A stretch of DNA of 64,000 bases from Bacillus halotolerans (GCF_001517105.1 NZ_LPVF01000008.1:62001-126000); one strand, 5' to 3'. Counted from the first letter of the stretch, positions 17,943 through 26,851 are shown. The notes: generated from the sequence alone by a model not told the origin. Made by a program: numbers and translations.

Positions 17943-18311
17943 ATGAGATACCCTTATCCTTGGTTTTACATCTATCCGTACGCCATACGCCGTCCGCCCG
18001 CTCCTGCCGCCAATACAGAGATCTTTATCCGTTCCGCAAAGGATGCCGCTGGGCTGCTCGCTGATGCTCAGCTTGTGCTTAGGCGCATTGCGGGGTCACA
18101 GGAGCTTTCGCGCCGCCTCATGACCGCAGCGGAACAGTCAGATAAACAAACAGTAAAGCGCCTGATCAAACAGACTGGCGTCCGGCATGATGTTGATTCG
18201 GTCTTTAATCCCGATGGCATATACATCAGCCTGATCAGCATGCAAAGCCGAATCATCCTGGCGTTGCGGTGGTCAGAAGACCGCAATTACTTTTCGCCCA
18301 TGAGCTTATGA
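17943..18311 (+). CDS. yuzC: Hypothetical protein YuzC
   Basis: 122 aa, function unknown. The N-terminus is rich in Tyr and Pro (MRYPYPWFYIYPYAIRRPPA), followed by a helical, charged middle and a short hydrophobic beta-like C-terminal part (IYISLISMQSRIILAL). No signal peptide is clear. GAGGTG lies 6 nt before the ATG. It is convergent with pdeH and the two coding regions overlap by 25 nt at their 3' ends. Name by position and size in B. subtilis. Confidence 0.7.
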   Translation: MRYPYPWFYIYPYAIRRPPAPAANTEIFIRSAKDAAGLLADAQLVLRRIAGSQELSRRLMTAAEQSDKQTVKRLIKQTGVRHDVDSVFNPDGIYISLISMQSRIILALRWSEDRNYFSPMSL

Positions 18312-19516
18312 CACCACTCCAAGGCTTCCAAATAACAGTCGTACGCTTCTTCCTTGTCCAATTCTTTTGCTAATTCTCCGCAAGAGTCCCAATTGTTGGT
18401 TTCGATTAACTTCACAAGCTCAAGCATTTGGTAATAGTCATTTTGATGACCTAATAACGCTTGACCGACTTCATCTATTAAAGGCAATTCTTGAATAATC
18501 TCTTCTATTTCTCTGTGCAAAAGGGTGTCTATGAGAGAAAACATCCCGATCAGCATATACGAGGCCGGCTGCGGGCGCGCTGTTTTTCTAGCCAACAGTT
18601 CACATAGCTTTGCTCTCATTAAAGAAATTTTTATGATTTCGTGTTTGCTCGAATTCCCTTTTCTGCTTAAATCCTTAAAGGAAAGAATGTATATCCACCG
18701 TTTGATTTCGTTAAACCCAAGAAGCATGATGGCTTGCTTAATGCTGTCGATCTTTTGGGTTAAGCGGCTATGAGAAGAGTTTAAGAATTTTAAAATTTGA
18801 TATGACAGCGATAAATCACGTTCTATGTACTCAGTTACACGCTGGATGTTAGGCTGCTCTTTGCTTAATTCGTTGAGCAATTCATAGTAAGAATAAAAAT
18901 GGGTCGACAGATCATGGCCGCTGATGATGCGCGGTTCGCTGAAAAAGTAGCCTTGGAATAACTGAAAGCCATCTTGCGCCGCTTGTTCATATTCTTTGCG
19001 TGTTTCTACTTTCTCAGCTAAAAAAATCAGGCCGCAATAGCTGTAGGTTTGCAAAATGTTTCGGCGTTCCATTCGGGTGGTTTTAAGAAAATCAACTTTC
19101 AATATATCAATATAGCTCATGAGCTTTTCCAATAATTTTTCATTTTTCGGGTTAATTGCGTAAAAATCATCGAGTGCCAGCGTATACCCCATTTTTTTCA
19201 GCTCTCTGCACCTTGAGACGAGAGCCGGAGTGATCGGTATATCTTCAAGGATTTCAATCACTAGCTGTTTTGGATTGAAGGAGGTGGGGAGATCCGAAAA
19301 CATCAGGCTTTCAGTGAAATTGACAAAACAGCGTTTTCCTTCCGTCAGCTTCTCGATTCCGATGTTTAAAAAGCTGTTAATCACCAAATCTGTTGTAGCC
19401 TGATCGCCGTCTGCAGCGGAATACACATTCTCTTCGCTCTCTCTATATAAAAGTTCATAAGCGACAACCTGTTCTTTTCTGTTAAATATAGGCTGTCTTG
19501 CAACAAACACCCTCAT
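18287..19516 (-). CDS. pdeH: c-di-GMP phosphodiesterase PdeH (EAL-HDOD)
   Basis: 409 aa, formerly YuxH. The N-terminal EAL domain (about residues 1-200) has YELLYRES in place of the classic EAL triplet plus the metal and catalytic positions FVNFTES, VIEILED, LALDDF, ILKVDFLK, AEKVET and QGYFFSEP, so it looks catalytically competent. An HDOD domain follows (about 205-380). It degrades c-di-GMP and favours motility in B. subtilis. The ATG follows AAGGAGGATAAATCA. Spo0A-like boxes overlap the promoter region, matching the known repression by Spo0A~P. Confidence 0.9.
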   Translation of the reverse strand: MRVFVARQPIFNRKEQVVAYELLYRESEENVYSAADGDQATTDLVINSFLNIGIEKLTEGKRCFVNFTESLMFSDLPTSFNPKQLVIEILEDIPITPALVSRCRELKKMGYTLALDDFYAINPKNEKLLEKLMSYIDILKVDFLKTTRMERRNILQTYSYCGLIFLAEKVETRKEYEQAAQDGFQLFQGYFFSEPRIISGHDLSTHFYSYYELLNELSKEQPNIQRVTEYIERDLSLSYQILKFLNSSHSRLTQKIDSIKQAIMLLGFNEIKRWIYILSFKDLSRKGNSSKHEIIKISLMRAKLCELLARKTARPQPASYMLIGMFSLIDTLLHREIEEIIQELPLIDEVGQALLGHQNDYYQMLELVKLIETNNWDSCGELAKELDKEEAYDCYLEALEWCHKLMGEK

Positions 19517-19556
19517 TGATTTATCCTCCTTACAAAACACGCGGCTTTCCACCCTA

Positions 19557-19590
19557 AGTATATCAAAAAATTTGACGAAATTTGTCTAAA
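19557..19590 (-). promoter_or_regulatory. pdeH promoter region with tandem Spo0A-like boxes
   Basis: Plus-strand TTTGACGAAA (19571-19580) and TTTGTCTAAA (19581-19590) are two Spo0A-box-like decamers in direct 10-bp repeat; the first contains the core TGACGAA (TGNCGAA). A -10 TATACT on the minus strand (19562-19557) lies next to them, so binding would cover the -35 area. Confidence 0.55.
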
Positions 19591-19611
19591 CATGAAAAAT
19601 ATTATTCCCAC

Positions 19612-19647
19612 AAAAAAACTGGCCTCTTCGCGAACGAAAGGCCAGTT
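19612..19647 (-). terminator. Terminator of pncB
   Basis: AACTGGCCT / AGGCCAGTT stem (19617-19625, 19639-19647) followed on the minus strand by seven T (19618-19612), just after the pncB stop. Confidence 0.85.
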
Positions 19648-19651
19648 TGCT

Positions 19652-21121
19652 TTATTCTTCGAGCTCTTCTTCAAGTCTGCTTTTCACTTCATGGATCCGC
19701 TGCATTTTGTTGCTCCAGCAGTCCTCGCTTAAATCAACCGGGTATTCTTCAGGTTTGCTGATTCTCTTATATTCCTCCCACAGAAGGCTGAGGTTGTCTT
19801 GTACATATTGCTGAATGTCAGAAATCTCAGGGTTCTGGTAGCATAGGATGCCTTTTTCAAAAATCAGTTCGTGAAGATCCTTCGCATAGAAATTCGTGAC
19901 GAATTTGCTGATGAAAGTATGAACCGGGTGGAACATTCTCAGCCGCTTCTGGTCATTCACCTGCTCGTCATAAAGCGCAATGTAATCTCCTTCAGAATGA
20001 TGATTTAACTGATTGATAATCCGGTACACTTTCTTTCTGCCAGGTGTCGTCACTTTGTCAGGGTTGGATGAAATTTTGATCGTGTCGACCATTCCTCCGT
20101 TTTCTTCGATGGAGACGAGCTTATAAACCGCGCCGAGAGCCGGCTGGTCATAAGCTGTAATCAACTTCGTGCCGACACCCCAGACATCTATGCGGGCTCC
20201 CTGAGCCTTTAAATTCATAATGGTATGCTCATCCAGGTCGCTTGACGCAATGACTTTCGCGTCTGTAAACCCTGCTTCATCAAGCATTTTCCGGGCTTTT
20301 TTTGACAGGTAAGCCAAATCGCCGCTATCCAGGCGGATGCCAATGAAGTTGATGCGGTCTCCGAATTCCTTGGCAACTTTAATCGCATTCGGCATGCCTG
20401 AACGAAGCGTATCATACGTGTCGACTAAGAAGACGCAATCCTTATGCGTTTCCGCGTATTTTTTGAACGCTGTATATTCATCGCGGTAGGCCTGCACAAG
20501 CGCATGGGCATGTGTGCCTGATACCGGGATATTAAAGCGCTTTCCGGCTCTTACATTGCTTGTCGCGCTGAAGCCGCCGATTAACGCTGCTCTCGCTCCC
20601 CACATAGCCGCATCCATTTCATGCGCCCGTCTTGTTCCGAATTCAAGTGCAATTTCATCGCCAATGACGCCCTTGATGCGCGCTGCTTTTGTCGCGATTA
20701 ATGTTTGGTAATTCACAATGTTAAGCAAAGCTGTTTCAATAAGCTGCGCTTCTACAAGGGGAGCTTCCACCCTCATAATCGGCTCATTGTTAAAAACCAG
20801 CTCTCCTTCTTTCATGGAATAAAGAGAACCTGTAAAAGATAAACCGCTCAAATAATCAATAAAATCTTCATGATAGCCAAGCTCATCTCGTAAATAAGTC
20901 AGGTCACTATCGGTAAACTTGAAGTTTTCCAGATATTCAATGGCTTTTTCCAAGCCCGCAAAAACCGCATAGCCATTCTCAAACGGAAGCTTTCTGAAAA
21001 AAAGCTCAAAAATCGCTTTCTTTTCATGAATGCCGTCTCTCCAGTAAGTTTCCGCCATATTGATTTGATAAAGGTCTGTATGTAATGACAGGCTGTCATC
21101 TTTAAAACCGTACTCTAACAC
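19652..21121 (-). CDS. pncB: Nicotinate phosphoribosyltransferase PncB
   Basis: 489 aa (YueK). Makes nicotinate mononucleotide from nicotinate and PRPP in the NAD salvage pathway, cytosolic. Family motifs seen: N-terminal TDLYQINMAETYW (residues 15-27), LEFGTRRAHEMDAAMWGARAA with the catalytic His region (about 175-195), and the phosphate-binding GVGTKL near residue 317. The GTG start at 21121 follows GGAAGGGG. It lies 15 nt after pncA, whose product supplies its substrate, and ends at a terminator. Confidence 0.93.
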   Translation of the reverse strand: MLEYGFKDDSLSLHTDLYQINMAETYWRDGIHEKKAIFELFFRKLPFENGYAVFAGLEKAIEYLENFKFTDSDLTYLRDELGYHEDFIDYLSGLSFTGSLYSMKEGELVFNNEPIMRVEAPLVEAQLIETALLNIVNYQTLIATKAARIKGVIGDEIALEFGTRRAHEMDAAMWGARAALIGGFSATSNVRAGKRFNIPVSGTHAHALVQAYRDEYTAFKKYAETHKDCVFLVDTYDTLRSGMPNAIKVAKEFGDRINFIGIRLDSGDLAYLSKKARKMLDEAGFTDAKVIASSDLDEHTIMNLKAQGARIDVWGVGTKLITAYDQPALGAVYKLVSIEENGGMVDTIKISSNPDKVTTPGRKKVYRIINQLNHHSEGDYIALYDEQVNDQKRLRMFHPVHTFISKFVTNFYAKDLHELIFEKGILCYQNPEISDIQQYVQDNLSLLWEEYKRISKPEEYPVDLSEDCWSNKMQRIHEVKSRLEEELEE

Positions 21122-21136
21122 TGTTTTTCCCCTTCC

Positions 21137-21688
21137 TTACTCTGCCACTTGCGCTCCGATGCTGTTTGCAAAATGGGAAAGAGCCCACGTATGCCCCTCC
21201 TGATTAAAGCTGGCAACAGCCTGTTTATGCACAACAATCCGGAAACCTTTGTTGTATGCATCAACCGCTGTATGCAAGACACAGATATCTGTGCAGACGC
21301 CGGCTAAATGCAGCTCGTCAATCTGCCGCTCTCTGAGTTTCAGTTCTAAATCAGTACCCGCAAAAGCAGAATATCTCGTTTTTTCCATGTAATATACATT
21401 ATGATCATGTGCATGTTTCTGATATAGAGGCAAAAGCTTTCCGTACAGGTCTTTTCCTTCCGTACCCTTAATATTATGCGGCGGGAACAGACGGGTTTCA
21501 GGGTGATACTGATCCCCTTCATTGTGAGAATCTACTGCAAATACGACGTAATCACCGTTTGTGATAAAGTGTTCTGTCAAATTGACGATCGCCTCTTCAA
21601 TCATTCTGCCGGGCTCCCCGCAGGTCAATTTTCCATCACTCGCCACAAAATCATTCGTATAATCAATACAAATAAGTGCTTTTTTCAT
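21137..21688 (-). CDS. pncA: Nicotinamidase PncA
   Basis: 183 aa (YueJ), isochorismatase fold. Hydrolyses nicotinamide to nicotinate. The catalytic triad positions are visible: Asp9 (LICIDYTNDF), Lys in YYMEKTRYSAF, and Cys in GVCTDICVLHT; metal-binding DSHNEGDQYHPE is at about residues 53-64. The ATG at 21688 follows GGGGAGG by 8 nt; a longer in-frame start at 21754 lacks support. It forms a two-step salvage operon with pncB. Confidence 0.93.
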   Translation of the reverse strand: MKKALICIDYTNDFVASDGKLTCGEPGRMIEEAIVNLTEHFITNGDYVVFAVDSHNEGDQYHPETRLFPPHNIKGTEGKDLYGKLLPLYQKHAHDHNVYYMEKTRYSAFAGTDLELKLRERQIDELHLAGVCTDICVLHTAVDAYNKGFRIVVHKQAVASFNQEGHTWALSHFANSIGAQVAE

Positions 21689-21756
21689 AGCCGGCCTCCC
21701 CGCCATCAGTATGAGAACATTATATCTTATCTCCCGTTGTAAGGGAATTGCCATGA

Positions 21757-21783
21757 ATAAAAAGACAAACGGTCCGTTTGTCT
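21757..21783 (-). terminator. Terminator after yueI
   Basis: GACAAACGG / CCGTTTGTC inverted repeat (21764-21772, 21774-21782) followed on the minus strand by an A/T-rich run read as TTTTTATT, 2 nt after the yueI stop. Confidence 0.75.
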
Positions 21784-21784
21784 C

Positions 21785-22183
21785 TTAAGATTTCAGCACC
21801 GACCGGTTAAAAATGTCGTCCTGAATATATATAGATTCATGATTTACCGCACTGTCCGCTGCAATGACAAGGCCTAAAGGCGTATGAAACTGAAGATCAG
21901 ATACGACTTTAAAAGGCACTCCGTTTTGGTTCGCCATTTTTACATAAGGTGAATAAGACTGATACTGAAGCTCTCCATTGATAAGAAGAGATATATTTTT
22001 ATTGCGTTTAAACGCTTGCTCCGCTTCGTCATACGGTTTGCTTCTGAGCACCTGCCCTTTCGTCAGTGCCAAAAGCACTCTTTCCCGCAATGAGCCTAAA
22101 AACAAATGGCGCTCGTCAGGTTTTGTTTCCAGCGGCCCGTACATTCCTTGCTGCAAATAGAGATCCAGCGTTTCATCACTCAA
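21785..22183 (-). CDS. yueI: Conserved hypothetical protein YueI (DUF1694)
   Basis: 132 aa, soluble, no signal peptide. The sequence has the YueI-family features LGSLRERVLLALTKGQV near residues 29-45 and an alpha/beta pattern. Function is not known. It stands upstream of pncA on the same strand but is separated from it by a terminator. A good AGGACGAG-type site precedes the ATG. Confidence 0.78.
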   Translation of the reverse strand: MSDETLDLYLQQGMYGPLETKPDERHLFLGSLRERVLLALTKGQVLRSKPYDEAEQAFKRNKNISLLINGELQYQSYSPYVKMANQNGVPFKVVSDLQFHTPLGLVIAADSAVNHESIYIQDDIFNRSVLKS

Positions 22184-22253
22184 AAGCTCGTCCTCCCGTC
22201 TTGTTTGTCTTCATTATCGCCTGATCCTGCGGGGGCTAAACTTTCAAGGGCTG

Positions 22254-22502
22254 TTACATTTCCGTTACCCAGTGAATGATTTTTTTTGCCAGCTCACCAG
22301 CAGGCTCGTCCGCTGTATGCCGGCGCAAAGAAGCCTCCAGCCGTTCAGGCAGCGATGATTTTTCTTCCTCGTATGAAATAATCGTGCTCCACTCCAGCTG
22401 CGGAACGGCTACTAGCGTATGCAGCTCTTTTCTGTTTTCATGCAGATATACATCAGTGATCATTCCTGTTTGTGTGCTGATATTTGCTTTTCTGATTTTC
22501 AT
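22254..22502 (-). CDS. yueH: Hypothetical protein YueH
   Basis: 82 aa, soluble, unknown function (YueH-like family in Bacillus). It begins with beta-like segments (KIRKANISTQTGMITDVYLH) and ends in a charged helix (AGELAKKIIHWVTEM). It is preceded by a TATAAT on the minus strand at 22540-22535, without a clear -35. It lies between yueG and yueI, all on the minus strand. Confidence 0.72.
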   Translation of the reverse strand: MKIRKANISTQTGMITDVYLHENRKELHTLVAVPQLEWSTIISYEEEKSSLPERLEASLRRHTADEPAGELAKKIIHWVTEM

Positions 22503-22544
22503 AACATGACCTCGCTAACTAAAAGACTATCCATATTATACAAT

Positions 22545-22577
22545 AAAAAAGCAACAGCCTCTCTAGAAAAGGCTGTT
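22545..22577 (-). terminator. Terminator of yueG
   Basis: AACAGCC / GGCTGTT stem (22553-22559, 22571-22577) followed on the minus strand by six T (22550-22545); the stem covers the last bases of yueG. Confidence 0.75.
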
Positions 22578-22797
22578 ACCCGTTAAACGAAACGCTATCA
22601 TCAATGATATCGGCATCGTTTAAAATTGTTTTACTATATTCGTTATTGATCTTCACAAAATCCCCCAGCTGAAATGTGCCAGACCCAGCACCTGTGTGAT
22701 CGACGCTTTTCGGCGCAATCGCAAACACATCTCCAAAGCTGGCCGCAGCATCACCTGATATAGACATAATATATATCGGCCCTACAATCGCAGGCAT
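22576..22797 (-). CDS. yueG: GerPF-like spore germination protein YueG
   Basis: 73 aa, GerPA/GerPF family (small hydrophobic spore proteins thought to help germinants cross the coat). The family opening [23 protein letters not shown], here cited by its start [10 protein letters not shown], and the Gly-rich [12 protein letters not shown] at residues 36-47 are seen. GGAGG is 6-7 nt before the ATG. A sigma-K-like promoter lies just upstream, inside the end of yueF, fitting mother-cell expression. Confidence 0.83.
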   Translation of the reverse strand: MPAIVGPIYIMSISGDAAASFGDVFAIAPKSVDHTGAGSGTFQLGDFVKINNEYSKTILNDADIIDDSVSFNG

Positions 22798-22823
22798 TTC
22801 CCCACCTCCGCACTGATTTACAG

Positions 22824-22851
22824 CATCATATGCGGAAAGGAGCCAATGGTG
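22824..22851 (-). promoter_or_regulatory. Candidate sigma-K promoter for yueG
   Basis: On the minus strand CACC (22851-22848), 16 bp, then CATATGATG (22832-22824), near the sigma-K pattern AC-N16-CATANNNTA. The -35 part lies just beyond the yueF stop. Moderate match only. Confidence 0.4.
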
Positions 22852-22856
22852 CCCGC

Positions 22857-23966
22857 CTATTCAGCGGGACGTTCGTTTTCTTCAAGGCGTGACCGCTGGC
22901 GCAGCTTGATCAGCCGCACGATATTCAGGAAAAACGCTTTGACTACCGCATACACCGGCACAGCTAAAATCATGCCGAGAATGCCGCCGAAGCTTCCTGC
23001 TCCAATCAACAGCAAAATGATGGTAAGCGGGTGCGTATTCAAACGTTTTCCGATAACGAGCGGAGAAAGCAGATTTCCGTCGAGCTGCTGAACGATCACA
23101 ACCACAATGATCGCAAAAAGCGCTTTGGCCGGTGAATCCATAAAGCCGATAATAACAGCCGGCGCAGCGCCGAGAAAAGGCCCGACATAAGGAATGATAT
23201 TTGTAATGGCCATGACAATTCCAAGAATCAGCGCATATGGCAGCCCGGTAATCAAGTATCCGATAAAGCACGCTGTCCCTACAAAAAGACAGATTAACAG
23301 CTGTCCCTGAAAATACGCAGCGAGTGTGTCGGATAAATCTTTAAAGATCTTTAGACCTTCTGTCCGGTAAGAAGCCGGAAGAATTTTGACTGCCAGGTGC
23401 GGAAAGCGGTGTCCATCCTTCAGCATATAAAAGAGGATAAACGGAACAGTGATAATGACTAGTGTGATATTTGTCACGACACCAAACACCGCCGATAAAC
23501 TGGATGTAATATTTTGCGGCAGGTTTTGGAGAAAGCTTGTCAGAGACTGCTCAATTTTTGATATGGATACATAATCCTGTGTCATCATCCAGGTAAACCA
23601 CTGAGAGTGAGATAAATCCTTTGTCAATGCCTGAATCTGTTTTATATATTCAGGAAGATTGTTAAACAGCCCGGTCACCTGCGATGTAATGACAGGCCCG
23701 ACTGCCGCAGAAACAAAGGCTAGCAAACCGATAAATGCTAAATAGATGAGCAGAATCGATAATGTCCGCGGCATTTTTTTCTCAAGCAGTCGGACGACCG
23801 GATTAAAAATAAAATACAGAATTCCGGCGATCAGCATCGGGAAAAACAATGTCGAGATAAACACGATAAACGGCTGAAACACAAATGAAACTTTTGTTGC
23901 TACGAAAATAATCAGCAAAACAAATAAAATTTGCAATGTCCAAAAATGGACTTTTGATTTCAACAA
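22857..23966 (-). CDS. yueF: AI-2E family transporter YueF
   Basis: 369 aa polytopic membrane protein of the UPF0118/PerM/TqsA family, about eight transmembrane segments. The conserved region [21 protein letters not shown] (about residues 255-275, key residues N-I-I-P-Y-x-G-P) and the late [14 protein letters not shown] motif are present. Members are described as Na+/H+ antiporters or autoinducer exporters; the substrate here is unknown. The start is the first of two TTG codons at 23966, 7 nt after AGGAGG. Confidence 0.85.
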   Translation of the reverse strand: MLKSKVHFWTLQILFVLLIIFVATKVSFVFQPFIVFISTLFFPMLIAGILYFIFNPVVRLLEKKMPRTLSILLIYLAFIGLLAFVSAAVGPVITSQVTGLFNNLPEYIKQIQALTKDLSHSQWFTWMMTQDYVSISKIEQSLTSFLQNLPQNITSSLSAVFGVVTNITLVIITVPFILFYMLKDGHRFPHLAVKILPASYRTEGLKIFKDLSDTLAAYFQGQLLICLFVGTACFIGYLITGLPYALILGIVMAITNIIPYVGPFLGAAPAVIIGFMDSPAKALFAIIVVVIVQQLDGNLLSPLVIGKRLNTHPLTIILLLIGAGSFGGILGMILAVPVYAVVKAFFLNIVRLIKLRQRSRLEENERPAE

Positions 23967-24023
23967 GCTTGTTCCTCCTAGTTTTTCTTTGTCTATCAGA
24001 TAAAAGAACTTGCACCCCATCAT

Positions 24024-24402
24024 TGTAACAAAAATGAACTGATATCAGAACTCTTAATCAGCGAACGGACTGTTGATTATGCAGGCTGTGACATACGGCA
24101 GGGACGCCGCACTGATTTATGTGCTTGTGGACTAGCTTAACGTTTAGATTTTATCCTGCTTGATGTGAATCAAAACGATAGAATAACTGAGAGGCAGCGG
24201 CGCTGTGCTCCGTTTGCCGGGAAGCCCCGTTTATATGTAAAGGATGCGGGCGGGCATCACTTCGGTTGTTGTTTACGCTTTATTTCAGATAACCGCTCCG
24301 GTTTTGATCTTGGCGGCACAATTTATGACGGGGCGTTTTTACAGCGCTTAACTGAAAAATAGGACGTCCCGGTGTACGCCTATTTTTCAAGCGCAAGCAC
24401 TG
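24024..24402. other. Intergenic stretch between yuzF and yueF
   Basis: The yueF promoter should lie at its left side but I cannot place it. An open frame of 65 codons (24165-24362, plus strand, TTG start) has no ribosome site and no recognised relative. The only clear structure is an inverted repeat at 24353-24389. Confidence 0.4.
24353..24389. terminator. Inverted repeat downstream of yuzF
   Basis: TGAAAAATAGG / CCTATTTTTCA, a perfect 11-bp repeat with a 15-nt loop. Five T lie inside the stem, so it could stop transcription from either side; it follows yuzF by 14 nt. Confidence 0.5.
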
Positions 24403-24639
24403 TTACACCCGTTCACTGTAATCTGGCGTGACGGAAATCATGTGCTGGATACTGATTAAAAAAACAGAATTTCGGGCTGCTTCAATGATGATATGGTCCG
24501 GTTTTACATCAATCAGTCTGCCTCTGACCGTGTCTCGTACTGTCTGGATAATGAATTTTGAGCCAATGAGCTTTTTGATGGTCTGATAGACATAAGGATC
24601 GACTAATGAGACCAGTTGAGGACTACCTTGGTTGGCCAT
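24403..24639 (-). CDS. yuzF: DUF2642 protein YuzF
   Basis: 78 aa. A small beta-rich protein with the pattern IGSKFIIQTVRDTVRGRLID and VKPDHIIIEA (residues 25-54), like Bacillus DUF2642/YuzF proteins, some of which are spore-associated. Function unknown. AAAGGGGATTGAAGT precedes the ATG. It stands alone between yueE and yueF on the same strand. Confidence 0.75.
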   Translation of the reverse strand: MANQGSPQLVSLVDPYVYQTIKKLIGSKFIIQTVRDTVRGRLIDVKPDHIIIEAARNSVFLISIQHMISVTPDYSERV

Positions 24640-24824
24640 ACTTCAATCCCCTTTATATGTTTTATCTCAGCTTATGCCACGGTTAAGGATAATGACACAG
24701 GCTTACCGGATAACACCAGGGGATGCGGAGACGATTGGGGAGTGTGATTCACGCGGGTGTAAGGAAATGGTGATGAAACGGAGACAGCGAAGAAAGCGGA
24801 CGCTGTTCCGAATACAGGCGGGAC

Positions 24825-25355
24825 CTATACAGGCTTTTTTATAGAAGACTGGGCTTGGTCGATTAATCGGTCCAGTTTTTCTATTTTTTTCAGTGCGGTT
24901 GCTTCGTCAATTTGTCGGTAATGATGGTGGCCGCCAGGTTCTTCATCAAGTTCGTCCGCTTTTTTGACAATCTGCTGCAGCGTATTTTTATCGAGTTCAC
25001 CTTCAGGCAGATAGGAATCGGTATGAAGCAAAATGGCAAGGGCAATCTCCTTCGCCGCTTTCGGTTCTTCACCAAGACGAATCAAGAGCTTATGCGCCCG
25101 TTCCGCCCCTTTAATGGCATGGATGTCATTTCTTCTGTATTTCTCATAATCCCATTTTCCGTCTGTATACCATTCATAATGTCCGATGTCATGCAGCAAT
25201 GCCGCTTTTGCGGCTAAATCAGGGCTGATATCAGCCTTTACAGACAGCCTGTATGCATGATAGGCGCAGGCAATCGCATGAGCCACGCCGGAACGCTGTA
25301 AATATTTTTGTGCAATTGGATGGGTGAAGACATCCATTAATGTAACCTTTCTCAT
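24825..25355 (-). CDS. yueE: HD-domain phosphohydrolase YueE
   Basis: 176 aa. Metal-dependent HD superfamily: the HD pair is in AALLHDIGHYEW (about residues 51-62), with further His in DIHAIKGAERAH and the later LLHTDSYLPEGE. Substrate unknown; probably a nucleotide or phosphate ester hydrolase. The ATG at 25355 follows AAAGGAGGGG; a longer in-frame start at 25412 has no site. No membrane segment. Confidence 0.83.
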   Translation of the reverse strand: MRKVTLMDVFTHPIAQKYLQRSGVAHAIACAYHAYRLSVKADISPDLAAKAALLHDIGHYEWYTDGKWDYEKYRRNDIHAIKGAERAHKLLIRLGEEPKAAKEIALAILLHTDSYLPEGELDKNTLQQIVKKADELDEEPGGHHHYRQIDEATALKKIEKLDRLIDQAQSSIKKPV

Positions 25356-25525
25356 GGAAACCCCTCCTTTAGATATTTTTAGAATCCTAACATAATTTGC
25401 AGAGAAACTCAATTCTTATGTCATATCATTTTTGTTTACTTTTCATGTTTGTTATACCCTAAAAGCAGAGTTTCAGTCAGTATATGCAGCCGAACTCCGG
25501 AATGCTTAAGTTAACGCCTTTTTAT

Positions 25526-25554
25526 ATAAAAAAAGAGCAGATTCACTCTGCTCT
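25526..25554 (-). terminator. Terminator of yueD
   Basis: AGAGCAGA / TCTGCTCT stem (25534-25541, 25547-25554), loop TTCAC, followed on the minus strand by seven T. It overlaps the first base of the yueD stop region. Confidence 0.85.
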
Positions 25555-26284
25555 ACAAAAACTCTTTAATATCATATATGCGCCCGTTTTCCGCGCCTGT
25601 CTCTAATAAAGAAAGCAGCGTGCCGGCAATAAAGGCCGGACTGCGAAGGCTTCCTGTTTCATTCAATTTCCGGAACCGCTCGATATCGTGGAAATCCTTT
25701 TTCGATGATGAACGGATGACGGCCTGCATGTCAGTGTCCATGACACCCGGTGAGAAAGAAATCATGTTCACCGGCCGTTCTTCGTCTTCCTGTTCAAATC
25801 CGAACGTTCTCGTAAACATATCAAGCCCGGCTTTTGAGCTGCAATACGCGCTCCACCCCTTGTATGGGTTTTTGGCCGCGCCAGAGGTAATATTGACGAT
25901 TGTTTTTCTTCCGCTGAAAGCGGCAAACTGTTTGGTAAACAGCTGGCTCAAGAGCACGGGCGCTGTCAGATTAAGCTGATAATGGCGCTGCAGCTCTTCA
26001 AGAGACGCTTCTCCAGCGCGTTTGATCGGCGTTACCATTCCAGCATTATTGATCAGTGTGATGGCTGAATAATCAGCCGGATTGATGGATGAAAGCACTG
26101 TTTTGAATTGCTGCTCAGCCTCTGTGAGATTGATCAGATCGATCTGGCGCTGTGTCAGTTTCTCATGAGAAACATCTGTTGTTGTTCTGGACAGGGCATG
26201 GACTTCATGGCCTTTTTCCAGAGCCTGTAATGCAATGGCTTTCCCCAGTCCTTTTGACGCTCCGGTGATGATATAAAGTTCCAT
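25553..26284 (-). CDS. yueD: Short-chain dehydrogenase YueD (benzil reductase type)
   Basis: 243 aa NADPH-dependent SDR. The cofactor motif TGASKGLG is at residues 7-14, NNAG at about 78-81, and the catalytic Ser and Tyr-x-x-x-Lys in NITSGAAKNPYKGWSAYCSSK. B. subtilis YueD reduces benzil to (S)-benzoin in vitro, but the natural substrate is unknown. The ATG follows AAGGAGGAGG. It lies 63 nt after yueC on the same strand and may be read through from the secretion operon. Confidence 0.88.
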   Translation of the reverse strand: MELYIITGASKGLGKAIALQALEKGHEVHALSRTTTDVSHEKLTQRQIDLINLTEAEQQFKTVLSSINPADYSAITLINNAGMVTPIKRAGEASLEELQRHYQLNLTAPVLLSQLFTKQFAAFSGRKTIVNITSGAAKNPYKGWSAYCSSKAGLDMFTRTFGFEQEDEERPVNMISFSPGVMDTDMQAVIRSSSKKDFHDIERFRKLNETGSLRSPAFIAGTLLSLLETGAENGRIYDIKEFL

Positions 26285-26347
26285 TGGAAACCTCCTCCTT
26301 CCGTTCTTATTGTACGGACCGCTTTTATGCAAAACAAGCGCGGGCGC

Positions 26348-26851
26348 TTATGCCTTTTTATTTTCCTGCACGATAACCTTTGGTATGAGAAAAACAATGC
26401 CTGCGATCCCGAGCAGAATCAGCACGATATAGATGATCGGAAGCAGGAGTGAAGATGAACCTTTTTCTTTCATTTCCGTTGATGACGCTTTTGTGATCGG
26501 TTTCTCGGCAAATGTAATCCCCAGCTGTTTAGATTGAGCCGCGATGGTGTTGGAGCCCTCGGCATCTGTTGATGTAAACAAATCCTTTATCAGCTCGGCG
26601 TCCCGATCCTTCGGCTTATCAAAGGTAATATCCTTTTGCTCCTCAGGCAGTTCTGTTTTCTCCTCATAGGAAGAATCTTCATGCAAATAATTCGTATCGA
26701 TTTCAATGTCTTTCTTTTCATATTGGTTTGGCGCGACATCCGTATTTTCTTCGGTTTCGGCAGCAGCGGCAGAGGGTATGAAAAGGGAAAAGGAGAGCAT
26801 ACATATCATGATCCCCTTTTCCAAGCTGCGATTACGCTTCATACGTTTCAT
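26348..26851 (-). CDS. yueC: Type VII secretion protein YueC (EssA-like)
   Basis: 167 aa. An N-terminal signal sequence (residues about 12-31, [18 protein letters not shown]), an acidic outer domain, and one C-terminal transmembrane helix ([20 protein letters not shown]) with a basic tail. This layout fits EssA of the Firmicute type VII (Ess/Yuk) system. The ATG at 26851 overlaps the end of yueB by 20 nt and has GGAAAG upstream; an in-frame ATG at 26842 is possible. It is the last secretion gene of the operon. Confidence 0.82.
   Translation of the reverse strand: MKRMKRNRSLEKGIMICMLSFSLFIPSAAAAETEENTDVAPNQYEKKDIEIDTNYLHEDSSYEEKTELPEEQKDITFDKPKDRDAELIKDLFTSTDAEGSNTIAAQSKQLGITFAEKPITKASSTEMKEKGSSSLLLPIIYIVLILLGIAGIVFLIPKVIVQENKKA

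Noticed and set aside
24165-24362. 65-codon open frame on the plus strand from a TTG
   Set aside because: No ribosome site, unusual composition and no recognised family; kept only as part of the intergenic note.
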